Shown here piece after piece: positions 45,203 through 55,271 of a stretch of 64,000 nt of DNA (its first letter is position 1; each line of letters starts with the position of its first letter). Origin of the DNA: Flectonema sp. DT1601 (Eukaryota; Euglenozoa; Diplonemea; Diplonemida; Diplonemidae); contig OZ025844.1 of assembly GCA_964019425.1 (NCBI GenBank), positions 124,001 through 188,000 of the forward strand. The letters are read 5' to 3'. Below the pieces are notes generated by a model, which saw nothing but the letters and a program-made list of their open reading frames with translations, searched no databases and was not told the DNA's origin. A program made the translations under genes and the position numbers.

Positions 45203-47416
45203 TCATGCAGAATACAAGCTCCTCCTCATGTTGTGGTAATCAGTTTTCGTAGTGCGTTTCCCACGGAGAAGTTTTCCACCTTTTGCCTTGTCCAATAGAG
45301 GTAATGGGCCACCCATTGAGATGCTGCTAAGAACAACAGTACTTAGGACGTCATAAGCCTCAACAAGAGCCTGGTCTTCAGGAGGTTTCGGAACATACTG
45401 CGCAACTGGAGGAGAAGAGTCTTTGCGAGATTGAAAAAACACGAGCTCAGACTTAACTGCAGCTATTCGATTTTGTAATTCCTTCTGGCGACGAACAGCT
45501 TGGACACCAGGAGGAGGATTAGATGGAGGAGATAAATTTGAATAAAACATCTTTCCGCCTTTGCATGTCAGAGGTCTCTTTAATTTCTTTACAGGAACTT
45601 TACAAGACGAATTTATGCTATTTATCGTGGAGTTGGGATCCCTGCCACGAATGTGGGAAAATGAACCACGAAGGTTGTTAAGAACACCACCAATATCAAG
45701 TAATTGTCGTAGTCTATGCATCAAATCACTTCGACATGAGAGAGTTGCTGAAGAAGGTGATGGACATGAACTGTTTCCGTTTATTTCAAATGTTCGAAGT
45801 AACGGTTTATATTCAACTCTCGTAAGTGATATTTTATCAAACAATTTATTCTGATTTGGAAAAGGTGTGTCGACATCAGCTACACAGTCTTGAGGTTGAT
45901 CTGTTATATACAAAGACAACGTTGCCTTTCCTGGTGATGATTGAAATTCAACTGTTGAATAGTTCTGTGAAGTCGTATCATAAGAAACAGAAAACATTCC
46001 CAGTTGACTTGAATTCTTGTTTAGATCTCTTTGTTGAGATACAGGTGGTGATTTACTTTTTTGATACGCCCGTTCTAATACTTTTCTAGTGTGTCTACGA
46101 GGTGAGATGACTGGTGGAGACTCTACTCTATTTCTTTTCTTAAATTCCCATTTCAACATCTCCGTTCCAATCTCACCGTCGACGTATCGCCTCAACAGTA
46201 CCAGAGAATAGTTAAACGTGGAGGTTGGCCATCGTCTCATAGATGACAGTCTATCAGAAAAGTCTTTTGGGATCGAACGGAAAGCTACGTTCTCTTCATC
46301 TGTTAACCTGCACTGTGCTATCACCTCATTGTATTGCTGTTCAGATTGCCGTAGATCAATCTGTCTCTTCACAGCGGACTTAAATCTCGCAGATCGCAGT
46401 AGCGTCTTTTCTTTTTGTGATATTTCAGAAACGTGTTGGGTCCATGTTTTCGCGTCGTGTCGCTTCTTCCAACACCTCTGCTGAGTTATGATTCGTTCTT
46501 TTTGAATAGCAGCGAGGCCTCGAGTGATGGATTTGTCAGTTTTGCTGAGGGAGTGAAGTTGGTTTTGAAGTTGTTCTCGTATTGCGTGGTCCCCACCTGG
46601 AGTTTTGTGTTCAGTTTCGAAAGTATCTTTAGAGAGTTCAAGAGCTTCTAGTTGAGTTATGAGACGTGTTTGTCGTTGTTGTAGATGTTCTATATCGTCA
46701 CTGTCTCTAGGAGATGGTGGACCAGGTGGGATGCATCGCATTGTTATTTCGAGTTGTCGGAGATCTGATTTTAACGAACTTTTCTCGCGATTGTATTTTC
46801 GGAGGAATGCTAATTCCCGTTTTGTTATTTCAGAGATCTCATCCTCAATCGACTGCATCTTAACTTCATGATCCCTCTCACTGTTTAGGAGTACTTCTCT
46901 CTTTGCAGTTGATGTTGAGTTGTTTGAGAATCTGTATTCCTCGTTGGCTGCTATTTTTCTCTCTCGTCTGAGTTTTATTTCCAGTCGAGTGCCTGAAACT
47001 TTTCGTTCTTCTTTGACTGCTTGCCAACCGCGCCATGCTCTTTCTTCATCTCTATCAAGAGAGCATTGTTCTAGTTGAATGTTTAATCCTTTTAAATTCT
47101 CAACTAGTTGAGCTTCCATAGCGTTCATTGTTTCATGTACCTGAATTAGCTCGTCGCTTAACCGGCAGAATTCATCTCGTTCTCTGCTCTCTTTGGCGTG
47201 GTCTCTCTTTACCTGAAGCATGCCCATGTGGCCAAGTACTTCTTTGCGTCGATCGACGTATTTTTGTTTTGTATTTACCATCTTTGAATCAATTGCTGCG
47301 CGTTGTCGTTGTTTCTTTCTAACCATTTGACGTATTTTTCGATCTCTAGTGTGTGCTGACATTCCGCTATCGCTAACTGACAGACTGGTGGAGAGAGCTT
47401 CATCGTCGTCCTCCAT
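45203..47416 (-). CDS. Large coiled-coil protein, 737 aa, unrecognised
   Basis: Single long exon, ATG at 47416. Residues 1-25 are acidic and Ser-rich. A highly charged coiled coil follows (about 25-260, broken near 230 by a PPGPPSPRDSDD linker), then a second helical block to about 430. The C-terminal 300 residues are Ser/Pro/Asn-rich with little predicted structure, apart from a short coil near 640-680. No membrane helix, signal peptide or enzymatic motif is visible. Length, coiled coils and basic linkers suit a cytoskeletal or flagellar structural protein, but no family is recognised. Confidence 0.85.
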   Translation of the reverse strand: MEDDDEALSTSLSVSDSGMSAHTRDRKIRQMVRKKQRQRAAIDSKMVNTKQKYVDRRKEVLGHMGMLQVKRDHAKESRERDEFCRLSDELIQVHETMNAMEAQLVENLKGLNIQLEQCSLDRDEERAWRGWQAVKEERKVSGTRLEIKLRRERKIAANEEYRFSNNSTSTAKREVLLNSERDHEVKMQSIEDEISEITKRELAFLRKYNREKSSLKSDLRQLEITMRCIPPGPPSPRDSDDIEHLQQRQTRLITQLEALELSKDTFETEHKTPGGDHAIREQLQNQLHSLSKTDKSITRGLAAIQKERIITQQRCWKKRHDAKTWTQHVSEISQKEKTLLRSARFKSAVKRQIDLRQSEQQYNEVIAQCRLTDEENVAFRSIPKDFSDRLSSMRRWPTSTFNYSLVLLRRYVDGEIGTEMLKWEFKKRNRVESPPVISPRRHTRKVLERAYQKSKSPPVSQQRDLNKNSSQLGMFSVSYDTTSQNYSTVEFQSSPGKATLSLYITDQPQDCVADVDTPFPNQNKLFDKISLTRVEYKPLLRTFEINGNSSCPSPSSATLSCRSDLMHRLRQLLDIGGVLNNLRGSFSHIRGRDPNSTINSINSSCKVPVKKLKRPLTCKGGKMFYSNLSPPSNPPPGVQAVRRQKELQNRIAAVKSELVFFQSRKDSSPPVAQYVPKPPEDQALVEAYDVLSTVVLSSISMGGPLPLLDKAKGGKLLRGKRTTKTDYHNMRRSLYSA

Positions 47417-48156
47417 TGTGTGTACTCTCCCTCCCTCCCTTCCTTTATTAAATAATTAGACTATCTCAAAAAAAAACATCACAATTAAAACTAAAAAATC
47501 GAAAATAGAGAATAGCTAGTGGAAAAATAACGCATCTACTAAAGATGCGAATTGAGTCAAAAAAAATGGAATCAAATAAAATTGAAAAAAAAAAAAAAAA
47601 AAAGCAAAGCTGCTTCGTACACGAGAGGAGAAATCAAGAAGTAAGACGTAATAATAGGGTTGCGTTGTCTGTAGTTCACTACTAAGGAACTGTGAAGAGT
47701 TTACATAGCCTTACTATTTTAGTTTATTTTATTTTATTTTTGCATAAATAAAACAGCAAGGCTATTTACACAAGCGTTACAAGGTGATAGTATAGTGAGA
47801 AGTCAGAAACTAACTTACATAACATATCTATTCCACATTTCAGTGTCTTGCTTTGATCAGCAATTACGACTTACGGGGGAATATTAATTATAGAGCAGAA
47901 CAGGTCAGCAAACATGAGATTACGTGGAAAGACATAACACAAAGTGGGTTCATCAGGTCAGGTAACACCTATCTCAAGTTTGTTGCCAATGTCCATTTGT
48001 TTTTTTTAATATAAACACGATAGAATAAAGGATACAAGAGAATGGAATGGAACCTATTCTCTTTAATCGCCAGTTTAATACTCAACTACTTGCACTGAGT
48101 CTTCAGTTCAGAGAACTGAAGACATGCAACGTGAGAGAATAAGGCGACAAACTATT
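47417..48156. other. Intergenic
   Basis: 740 bases with one A-run near 47586-47603. No gene or RNA recognised. Confidence 0.5.
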
Positions 48157-49707
48157 TTAGAACTTTCCCTTCCACATATCGGTTATGCTGACGGTGCATT
48201 CCCTGAGCGTCTTCGACTGCAGCAGACCAATGAACCGCTCTGCAGGGCAACTGTTCATCGGTCCCTCAGTGCAGTCCAAAACAGCAACAAAGATCCTTTC
48301 TGGCGGGTTTGCGGTTGTCAAGTTTGACGCAGAGCGGATTTGCTGCGGTGATTGCATCTCAAACTCCAGTCGGATGAAGTAACTTCCGTGCTGTTCGTAG
48401 ATATTAAAAAGAAGCATTCCAACAGGTGGGATGGTGTTCGGTCCCCAGTTGCTAGACACGAATGAGAGATCAAGGAAGTTCATCATGTGGGTAAGCTGAG
48501 TACCGTGGACGTAATACATGACAAGCCTATCTGTTGAAGAACTATTAAGACCTGGTGTAGGCTGGTCATACAGAATCTGATTGAGAGTAGCAACAATGTG
48601 AGTGGCCATTTGAGAAGCGTAGGCTCTGGTCACATGTTTAGAGATCAATAAGTTCTTTGCTGTTGCCCCACCGAGAAATGACTTTCGGTAATACTCTTCG
48701 AAATCACCAGCTCCGACAGCGACAGCATCCCACGGCATGTTATTTAAGTACATCATACTAATGTGAGTGTCCATTTGAATTCCCTGCAAGAAGGGACCGA
48801 AATACATTCCCATAGCAGGAATAAAGGAATTAGAAAGTTCAGTGAGCGTACAGTTTGCTGGATTATTATTACAGATACGAGGGGCACAGCAGTCCGTGAC
48901 GTTTCCGAGGAACGACAGCTGAGGAGAAAGGTACTCGTTGACGTTGTCAATGCTTCCAATTATCCCGTCAACTGTTTGTTGATTAGGAACAACACAGCGA
49001 TAATCCGATTTATTGAATGTAGTCAGGAACGACAGGTCAGCCAACATGTAAGGAATCTGAATTGGTGTGTAGACATCACTTCCAAAGAACCCTCGTAGGA
49101 ATCCAATGGCAGTGTCGCACTCTCGCATAGTCACATCCGACCCATCACAATAAACAGTCGTGTCAGAAGGTGATACGCTCATGTTTCCATATAACTTCTC
49201 CCACCAACTTCCTCGCTTCTCAGCTGCTAGCTGCCCGTGAAAAGTCAGACACTTTGACTCGTTACATCTTGGGCCGCCACCCCAATCCTTTGTCACATTT
49301 GTGTACCAGTACCTTCCATCCTTACTGTCTCCTTCTGTCAATCCAGAACTGCGAACGCTGTGTCGGGACATTGCGAGTATTTTGTAAAGTGTTGGTTCCG
49401 CTGATCCGGTCGGTGTCGGTGTTACAGGCTGTGGAGCTAGAGGTGCTTGTGTTGGTACAACTGGTTTCACTGTTGGTCCCATTGTTGGTCCCATTGTTGG
49501 ACACGTACAATTCGTTGATTCGTCGTCATCCTTCAGTGAAACGACCACCACTAACAAGACTGCGAGTACAAACGACACACCTGTGCAGGCTCCAGCGATG
49601 TTTCTCATCAATGTTGGATTCCATCGGCTTTGCTTCACTTCTCCAAAAGTCCTGAAGTTGGAGGGCTCAGGTTCGTCATTTATGAATCCCGCGTGAGTAC
49701 CGCTCAT
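48157..49707 (-). CDS. Membrane-anchored histidine phosphatase-like protein, copy 2 (RHS variant)
   Basis: 516 aa, single exon, same layout as copy 1 at 13873-15441: short cytosolic tail, membrane helix (about 36-57), Pro/Thr stalk, glycosylated ectodomain. The ectodomain is nearly identical to copy 1 at DNA level over long blocks, including the final ~120 codons up to the stop. The tail, the stalk and a block around residues 300-350 differ. The catalytic RHG of copy 1 is RHS here (residues 115-117, SRHSVRS). The phosphohistidine His and next Arg are kept, but the Gly that shapes the pocket is replaced, so activity may be altered. Only 145 bases separate its start from the next gene's stop, the tightest spacing seen here. 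Confidence 0.82.
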   Translation of the reverse strand: MSGTHAGFINDEPEPSNFRTFGEVKQSRWNPTLMRNIAGACTGVSFVLAVLLVVVVSLKDDDESTNCTCPTMGPTMGPTVKPVVPTQAPLAPQPVTPTPTGSAEPTLYKILAMSRHSVRSSGLTEGDSKDGRYWYTNVTKDWGGGPRCNESKCLTFHGQLAAEKRGSWWEKLYGNMSVSPSDTTVYCDGSDVTMRECDTAIGFLRGFFGSDVYTPIQIPYMLADLSFLTTFNKSDYRCVVPNQQTVDGIIGSIDNVNEYLSPQLSFLGNVTDCCAPRICNNNPANCTLTELSNSFIPAMGMYFGPFLQGIQMDTHISMMYLNNMPWDAVAVGAGDFEEYYRKSFLGGATAKNLLISKHVTRAYASQMATHIVATLNQILYDQPTPGLNSSSTDRLVMYYVHGTQLTHMMNFLDLSFVSSNWGPNTIPPVGMLLFNIYEQHGSYFIRLEFEMQSPQQIRSASNLTTANPPERIFVAVLDCTEGPMNSCPAERFIGLLQSKTLRECTVSITDMWKGKF

Positions 49708-49852
49708 TTTGTTTGTTCTGCGATGGATAAACTGAGGAGGAGGGTAATTATGTTTTTACTTCACACTACACGTAGTCACAATTATACCTTTAATTGTATT
49801 CACAATCCATCAGACAGGAGATTATTGGTATTCGTTCACTAACGATCTTTCA

Positions 49853-50881
49853 CTAACACTGTAGAGTGCCATTGTCGTATCCCGTAACCCGATTATGTGT
49901 TATTTCTGATACAACACCAAGAGGAATATTAGTACCTCCATACTTAACGAATACTTCTTCACATATATTAGCTCCTATACATCCCAGGGAGTCAGTGAGA
50001 TCTTTTCGGGAGCAGGCAACTGGACTGCGACCTTTATTACAATTTCTCATTGATGGATCAAGCCAGTCTCTACCAGAATACGATGGCTGGAGTGATGCTA
50101 TGCCGTTATTATTTTGAAGTAGAACTTTAGAAACGTTGAGTTCACACTTTGTTATTTGATCGTTTCTCGTTCCATTACAAAAACAATTGTCAGATATCGC
50201 CTTCGCAGCTATATCGTCTGCGTACCAAACCCAAGACTGAACATGGGGAACCCTCTTCCAACAATTAATAACTGGTCCAACTAAATGATGGCCTTCAGAT
50301 ATTTTATCTTCAAATGGCTGAATCCAAGATGATGTTGCTTTGGGATTGAAAAATGGACCACGTGCACTGCAATTTATAAACAAATATCTTTTATACTTCG
50401 GAGATTGTCGGGCGACATTTCCTTGTGTGCATAAGTCTGTTACGGCCATTGGTACTCTGCGGATTTCAATATTTGGGTGGTGGGCTGCTGCTTCAACAAG
50501 AATATCAGGAACGATTGTTTCACCAACGATATTAAAAAGAAAATCATGTGTAGTTGGGTCGATATGAATTGCATTTTTCAGAAAGAATTCTAAATTACGA
50601 AGACACTGTTGTCGCTTTGCAGATCGCCCACCATTTCCTTTACATAAACAGACTATAGAATTACATCTTGTAAGCAACGTTCCTTCTTCTACTATATTTT
50701 CACTTATGTCTTTTATAGCTGAGTCGCATCCACACATTTTACCTTTAGTAGCGCACTTGCTCCATTCAAGTGTATTCCTCAACTTATTAGGACTATGGTA
50801 GACGTAAGATATAAGAGTCTTACCTCTAACGTCTATCACACATAAAGTTATGGTTACCAGAAGAGATTTCCACAGTAACAT
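49853..50881 (-). CDS. Secreted glycosyltransferase-like protein
   Basis: 342 aa starting at ATG 50881. Residues 1-20 form a signal peptide (basic start, hydrophobic core, VRG before the mature part) and no later membrane helix is seen. The Cys-rich N-terminal part (CATKGKMCGCD, CNSIVCLC) suggests disulfides. The core has LEFFLKNA (repeating in families with a nucleotide-sugar fold), YLFINCSARGPF, a LVGPVINCW segment and HVQSWVW, an arrangement that from memory matches a family of algal and protist putative glycosyltransferases. No clear DxD is seen; WYADD is the nearest acidic pair. Expected location is Golgi lumen or outside. Enzymatic role is uncertain. Confidence 0.7.
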   Translation of the reverse strand: MLLWKSLLVTITLCVIDVRGKTLISYVYHSPNKLRNTLEWSKCATKGKMCGCDSAIKDISENIVEEGTLLTRCNSIVCLCKGNGGRSAKRQQCLRNLEFFLKNAIHIDPTTHDFLFNIVGETIVPDILVEAAAHHPNIEIRRVPMAVTDLCTQGNVARQSPKYKRYLFINCSARGPFFNPKATSSWIQPFEDKISEGHHLVGPVINCWKRVPHVQSWVWYADDIAAKAISDNCFCNGTRNDQITKCELNVSKVLLQNNNGIASLQPSYSGRDWLDPSMRNCNKGRSPVACSRKDLTDSLGCIGANICEEVFVKYGGTNIPLGVVSEITHNRVTGYDNGTLQC

Positions 50882-51157
50882 CAATCAAGATCCTGTAAGT
50901 GAAGTTATTTATAAGCCTGTAATGAAGTCTTTTTTTTTTTTACTATTTTAGACCCTCCTTGTCGTATTGTAACTGAATTTTTTAAAAAATATATACTTTT
51001 AAAAAAAAAAAAAAAAAAAATGGTTCACCTCTACTTAACAAGTTTCAGAAAGTCTACGATACGTTAGATTATGTCTGTAAAAGGACTTTTGTGCCATAAA
51101 CTTAAAATAACGAAAATATTCAGAAGAAGAAAAATAATCTCCCGATTTACTTCCCTC

Positions 51158-52471
51158 TTACATTTCATTTATATGAATAACGTACTCAGGGTATAAAACA
51201 GTATCTTCATCTAGCAATATTAAACCATTAATGTCTTCTAAAGGGGGGTTTAAGACTTGTAGCACGATTACTTTGAGACTTGACTGTGATGATGGTCCGT
51301 TTTGAGATCTCCAGTTTTCTATTGATTGGTCTTCTGAGTTTGAAAACGTCGCAGCAAGTGTAATAAGTCGCGAAACAATAATTTTCTCGGAATGTAGAGA
51401 TTTTAAACCCGACAAGAAGATGTCTTTGTGAAAACGTTCATGAGTTCCTAAATACAATCGTTGACATAAACTGTGACTTCCTCGATCGTCGTTGTGATTA
51501 CTTAACTGAAGACGACTCATTTCAAGTTGAAAACGAAGTTCTGGACAATTAACTTCTTGTGTTCCGATCAATTCAAATTTCACTCCGCTAGTCTGACACT
51601 CAACGCTGAGTTCTTGTTTAAATGATTGATATATGTTGTGTGTTTGTAATAGTATTCTCAAAACATATTCTTTTCCACTACATCCATCAACCTTAAGACC
51701 CTGTTGTTGATGACTTACATCAGTTATTTGATTATCACTGTCCACAAAGGTATTGTCTTCACTCAGAGGTTCGACTAGTTTACTATTATTAAAAGTAACA
51801 CTTCTTTGAATTCCTGAACTATTTAGTGGTGGATCGATAGAAGGTATTATTTTATGTGAGGGTTGACTTGAATTATTGATTTCAAGGCCGGTAAATAATA
51901 CAGGTTGGAGAGCATCTCTATCTCTAATTTGTTTCCAGCGTCGATAATAACTAACATTTTCAGTTGAATTGCTGCTATTAGAAGGTGTCAGTATTTCATC
52001 TTTTATAACTGAAACCTGAGGAGAGATCGCTGCAAGGGATCCTCCTGCATTATCCGACAGGGTATTCGGTTTCCAATGTTTTTCTTTTTTTTTTGGTTTC
52101 ACTCCGTCAGTTGTTAGAACGACATCTTCCTGATGAGTATTTATTAGTCTCCTGGTCAGAGCTGTGTCTTTCTTTAGGTTATTTAGTTTTCTTTTTGGTT
52201 GTTCAATAACCCTTGCGTGCCTTGAAGTTATAGTTGTATCAATGCCTGTATCAGTTACGTTACTTTGCTTGCTATAACTTCCTTCACAATTATAATATAA
52301 TAGCCTGTTACGAGTAACGCTGTCGTTGCCTCCACCACTAAGTCTTCGGTATAGTAGCTTTCTTTCAGTGTAGCAGTCCTCACAGACTAGTTCATTCTCA
52401 ACTCTCATGCTTTGAATAAATCCTCTTATTACAAGTTGGCATCCAGAGCATTTTTTAAAAGTAGTCGTCAT
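51158..52471 (-). CDS. Protein with N-terminal CxxC zinc motif (LIM-like half), otherwise unrecognised
   Basis: I start at ATG 52471 (437 aa) because the zinc motif begins a few residues later and the extra upstream frame is coded by an A-run that looks like leader sequence. An in-frame ATG at 52567 would add 32 residues. Residues 7-36 contain C-x2-C ... C-x2-C (KCSGCQ ... LVCEDC), the spacing of one zinc site of a LIM or similar finger. The middle (about 45-260) is Ser/Asn-rich and disordered. From about 270 a compact folded-looking region contains regular hydrophobic strands (YVLRILLQTH, VKFELIGTQE, LKVIVLQVLN) and ends VLYPEYVIHINEM. I recognise no family for this part. Confidence 0.75.
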   Translation of the reverse strand: MTTTFKKCSGCQLVIRGFIQSMRVENELVCEDCYTERKLLYRRLSGGGNDSVTRNRLLYYNCEGSYSKQSNVTDTGIDTTITSRHARVIEQPKRKLNNLKKDTALTRRLINTHQEDVVLTTDGVKPKKKEKHWKPNTLSDNAGGSLAAISPQVSVIKDEILTPSNSSNSTENVSYYRRWKQIRDRDALQPVLFTGLEINNSSQPSHKIIPSIDPPLNSSGIQRSVTFNNSKLVEPLSEDNTFVDSDNQITDVSHQQQGLKVDGCSGKEYVLRILLQTHNIYQSFKQELSVECQTSGVKFELIGTQEVNCPELRFQLEMSRLQLSNHNDDRGSHSLCQRLYLGTHERFHKDIFLSGLKSLHSEKIIVSRLITLAATFSNSEDQSIENWRSQNGPSSQSSLKVIVLQVLNPPLEDINGLILLDEDTVLYPEYVIHINEM

Positions 52472-52850
52472 TGTTACTTTTTTTTTTTTTAAATCTGAAT
52501 ATGAATGAGATACACATCTTAGATTGTTGTGGTAGTTTAGGCTCTCTTCCTGAACACAGCATGCCATCACCAGCTTTCCAACTTATCAGATAGAAGTTGC
52601 TGGTGTGAGAACTATGATGATTCATATAAATAATACAGAAAGAATTTTCCTTACCACAAATGAATCCTTAAAGACACACACGAAATACATAAAAAATTTA
52701 GAAAGCCATACGGATTGTTTTATGTTGAGCCTGCTCCAAGGCATCTACTTATTTTCTTACATATAAATAAGATAAAGTCAAAAGAGAAGAGAGCATTGAA
52801 ACAGTTTTTATGAAATCGTTTGAAAGAGAGGGAGACACGTTGGGATGTCT
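52472..52850. other. Intergenic
   Basis: About 380 bases with no gene beyond the optional N-terminal extension of the zinc-motif protein. Confidence 0.45.
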
Positions 52851-53378
52851 TTTTTTTTTTTTGCACCGACGAAGTCGGAGAAGAAACTATTCAGATTAAG
52901 CCGTTTATTTATTATGTCATGTTATCTATTTCCCTGTGAGCCAGTAAAACTAGCTGACGATCTACAAAATACCTAAACCTCCGCCACCACCAAGGGCGAG
53001 GGTGATGGGTGAAGGTATTGACTCGGGGGCGCCGGATGTGTTTATTACGTACTCAGGATTAGTGACTGTGGCTGCGGAAGGGCAACAAACCTCACCTCCG
53101 ACCGATAGAGAGGCAGGTATGTTGGCTCCAATTTCGAAGGCCCGTTTGAACCTGGATAGGCTCGTGGAGCTTGACACGAATGGAATACTGCTGGGCATTA
53201 TTGACGTGATTCGAGATGTTTCCGCTTTCGAGGCCCTCTTCGTTCCTGGACGGAGCTGACTCTGGAGAGCAGACCAACGTTTCGGGGGACTTCGAGGCAC
53301 ATGCTGAGACACCTGAAACACCTGAGGAGTGGGGTGTAGTTGAGCAAAATATAAGGCTTATCTGAATGGTTTTTTTAT
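52851..53378. mobile_element. Inverted-repeat element, longer form with GC-richer interior
   Basis: About 528 bases. The complement of the right end reads AACCATTCAGATAAGCC. The left end, read inward, is AACTATTCAGATTAAGCC on the same logic. These imperfect inverted repeats of roughly 25 bp are joined on the left by the hairpin CCGACGAAGTCGG (52866-52878). The element shares all these parts with 33511-33650 in opposite orientation. The ~370-base interior (about 52970-53330) is clearly richer in G+C than its surroundings and is open on both strands: about 95 codons plus (to 53259) and about 130 codons minus (52962-53357). Neither product is recognised. No transposase motif is visible, so it is probably non-autonomous or a carrier of captured sequence. 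Confidence 0.6.
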
Positions 53379-53720
53379 TGCGTTCTCCTGTTCACTTCGA
53401 GAGAGGTGTTATTCATCATTAGGGATAAACTTCACACGGCAAAGATCGTGCAAAATATATATTCAAGACATTTTGAAAAAAGAAAAAAGTAAACGCAGGG
53501 CAAATGTTGTTCTTTTATTGAAAAAAGAAATAAAAAAAAAGACTCGCATTCTAATTGCCTTTTTGGTTCTGAAAACACTCGTGGACTAAAGCTACAACAC
53601 AATATGTTATCACAATATGTTACCTACTAAAATCGTGACAAAAGTTAAAGCAAAAAAAACAGAAAGCAAAGAATTAATTGACGAACCCATCATGGGGTTT
53701 TATTTAAACAAGTCACGTAA
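53379..53720. other. Intergenic
   Basis: Spacer between the inverted-repeat element and sulfatase copy 1; nothing recognised. Confidence 0.5.
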
Positions 53721-55271
53721 TCACGCCTGGTTAAGACCAGGCTCAGGCTGGTAGTGAGACGGGTAGTTCGGACTGTATGTCTGTCCCTTTACACGTTGCT
53801 GTAGAACACCATTCTTTACCCAGGAAGGTCCACGATTCTCTTCTTCAAACTGACTAACCATACGTCCCCTCCATAACTGTAACTCAGATGAGTATGATGG
53901 GTCAGTAGTAATATCAACAAGTTCGAATGGGTCAGCAGTCAAGTTAAAGAGTTGCTCATTTGGGAAGTAAGCGTTGAAAATATATTTCATATTCCCATCA
54001 GTAAGAGCATTCCAATGGTTAGTAATATTATAACAAGTTGAGTGCTCAAGATCAATCCATTGTCTCCATGGTTTACAATGTGGACGAGATGGGTCAATAA
54101 TACAGAGAAGTGATTGACCATCAACTGATGAACCGATTGGAACATTTGCGGCGTCAAGCATAGTCGGGAAGATGTCACGAAGTTCAGTTACCTTTTGCAT
54201 CATTTGAGAACCACGAGGGTAGATTGATTTCATAGTAACAGGCCATCTTACTATCATCGGAACAGCAGCTGTTGCTTCGTATGGATAAGTCTTTCTAAAG
54301 TGATAATGATCACCCTGACCATCACCATGATCAGCGGTCCACATTATAAGAGTATTGTCGTAGTTGTTTGTCTCTTTTAGAGCCTCAACTATTAACCCAA
54401 CCTGCGTATCAACAAACCTAATAGACCCATAGTAAGCTCTCTTAGTCAAGGTTAGATTAACTGTCGGCATATCACCACACCAGGCATCTTTGATTTGAGG
54501 ACCGCAGTTGTTCTCGTGACTGTTGATAGAATAGATTTTATCCCATCCGTCAGTAGAGATCCTCACAGGCCACAAGTCTTCTTCTTGAACTTGGTCAAGG
54601 ACATCCTTTGGGGGATCATATGGAGAGTGAGGTCTGTGAAAAGAAACCTTCAAGAACCAAGGCTTTGTAGTATTAACTAAACTCTCCCTGATGAAGTTAG
54701 CGGCAGCGCGACCAACATATGCAGTCGGGTGAAGAGATGAGTTGAAGACGTAAGGAGCTCCCATCCAAGAGTTCATATCGAGAGTAGGCCAACCTTCTTC
54801 TGGTTTGTGTCCAGGCATCTCTCTCTCAAACCATTGATGGTAATTATCGGGTTCGGAGACCACTCCATCGTAGAGATCAGTTGTTTGATAGCCGTGAGGA
54901 ACTCCCTCATCTGAAGAAGTATTCCACCCAAAGTGATCCTTACCAAAAGAGTGAGTGCTGTAACCCGCATTTCCTAAGGTTCTTGGCATCTCATACGGGT
55001 ATCTCTTTGCTACCGCTCCGTATCCCAACATTCCATGATTCCAAGGCTTCTGACCAGTTAGTATCGCAGCCCTAGCTGGTGTACATGATGGTGTTGATGT
55101 GTAAGCTTTCAACATAATTCCATCATCAGCTAACTTATCAATATTCGGAGTCTTCTGACGAGGGTTTACTTTTCCGAATGAATCCGCACGCATTTGATCC
55201 GCCATCATAAAGAGTAGATTATGACCTGTTGGGACTGCAGTAGCGGCCCCTAATAACATTAACATATTCAT
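53721..55271 (-). CDS. Secreted sulfatase (type I, formylglycine), copy 1
   Basis: Start chosen at ATG 55271, directly before a signal peptide (MNMLMLLGAATAVPTG); the frame also opens upstream at 55328. 516 aa. Type I sulfatases hydrolyse sulfate esters using a Cys converted to formylglycine. The signature C-T-P-A-R (Cys63) is intact within PSCTPARAAILTGQ. Metal and active-site landmarks are MADQMRADS near the N-terminus, SFHRPHSPYDPP, and the WTADHGDGQGDH block. It is closest in feel to the iduronate-2-/choline-sulfatase group; the substrate is unknown. Several N-glycosylation sites suggest secretion or lysosomal/vacuolar location. Copy 2 lies immediately upstream (55849-57363). Confidence 0.92.
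   Translation of the reverse strand: MNMLMLLGAATAVPTGHNLLFMMADQMRADSFGKVNPRQKTPNIDKLADDGIMLKAYTSTPSCTPARAAILTGQKPWNHGMLGYGAVAKRYPYEMPRTLGNAGYSTHSFGKDHFGWNTSSDEGVPHGYQTTDLYDGVVSEPDNYHQWFEREMPGHKPEEGWPTLDMNSWMGAPYVFNSSLHPTAYVGRAAANFIRESLVNTTKPWFLKVSFHRPHSPYDPPKDVLDQVQEEDLWPVRISTDGWDKIYSINSHENNCGPQIKDAWCGDMPTVNLTLTKRAYYGSIRFVDTQVGLIVEALKETNNYDNTLIMWTADHGDGQGDHYHFRKTYPYEATAAVPMIVRWPVTMKSIYPRGSQMMQKVTELRDIFPTMLDAANVPIGSSVDGQSLLCIIDPSRPHCKPWRQWIDLEHSTCYNITNHWNALTDGNMKYIFNAYFPNEQLFNLTADPFELVDITTDPSYSSELQLWRGRMVSQFEEENRGPSWVKNGVLQQRVKGQTYSPNYPSHYQPEPGLNQA

Noticed and set aside
53002-53259. Plus-strand frame of 85 codons as an independent gene
   Set aside because: It lies wholly inside the inverted-repeat element, is overlapped by a longer frame on the other strand, and matches no family I recognise. 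Kept only as part of the element.
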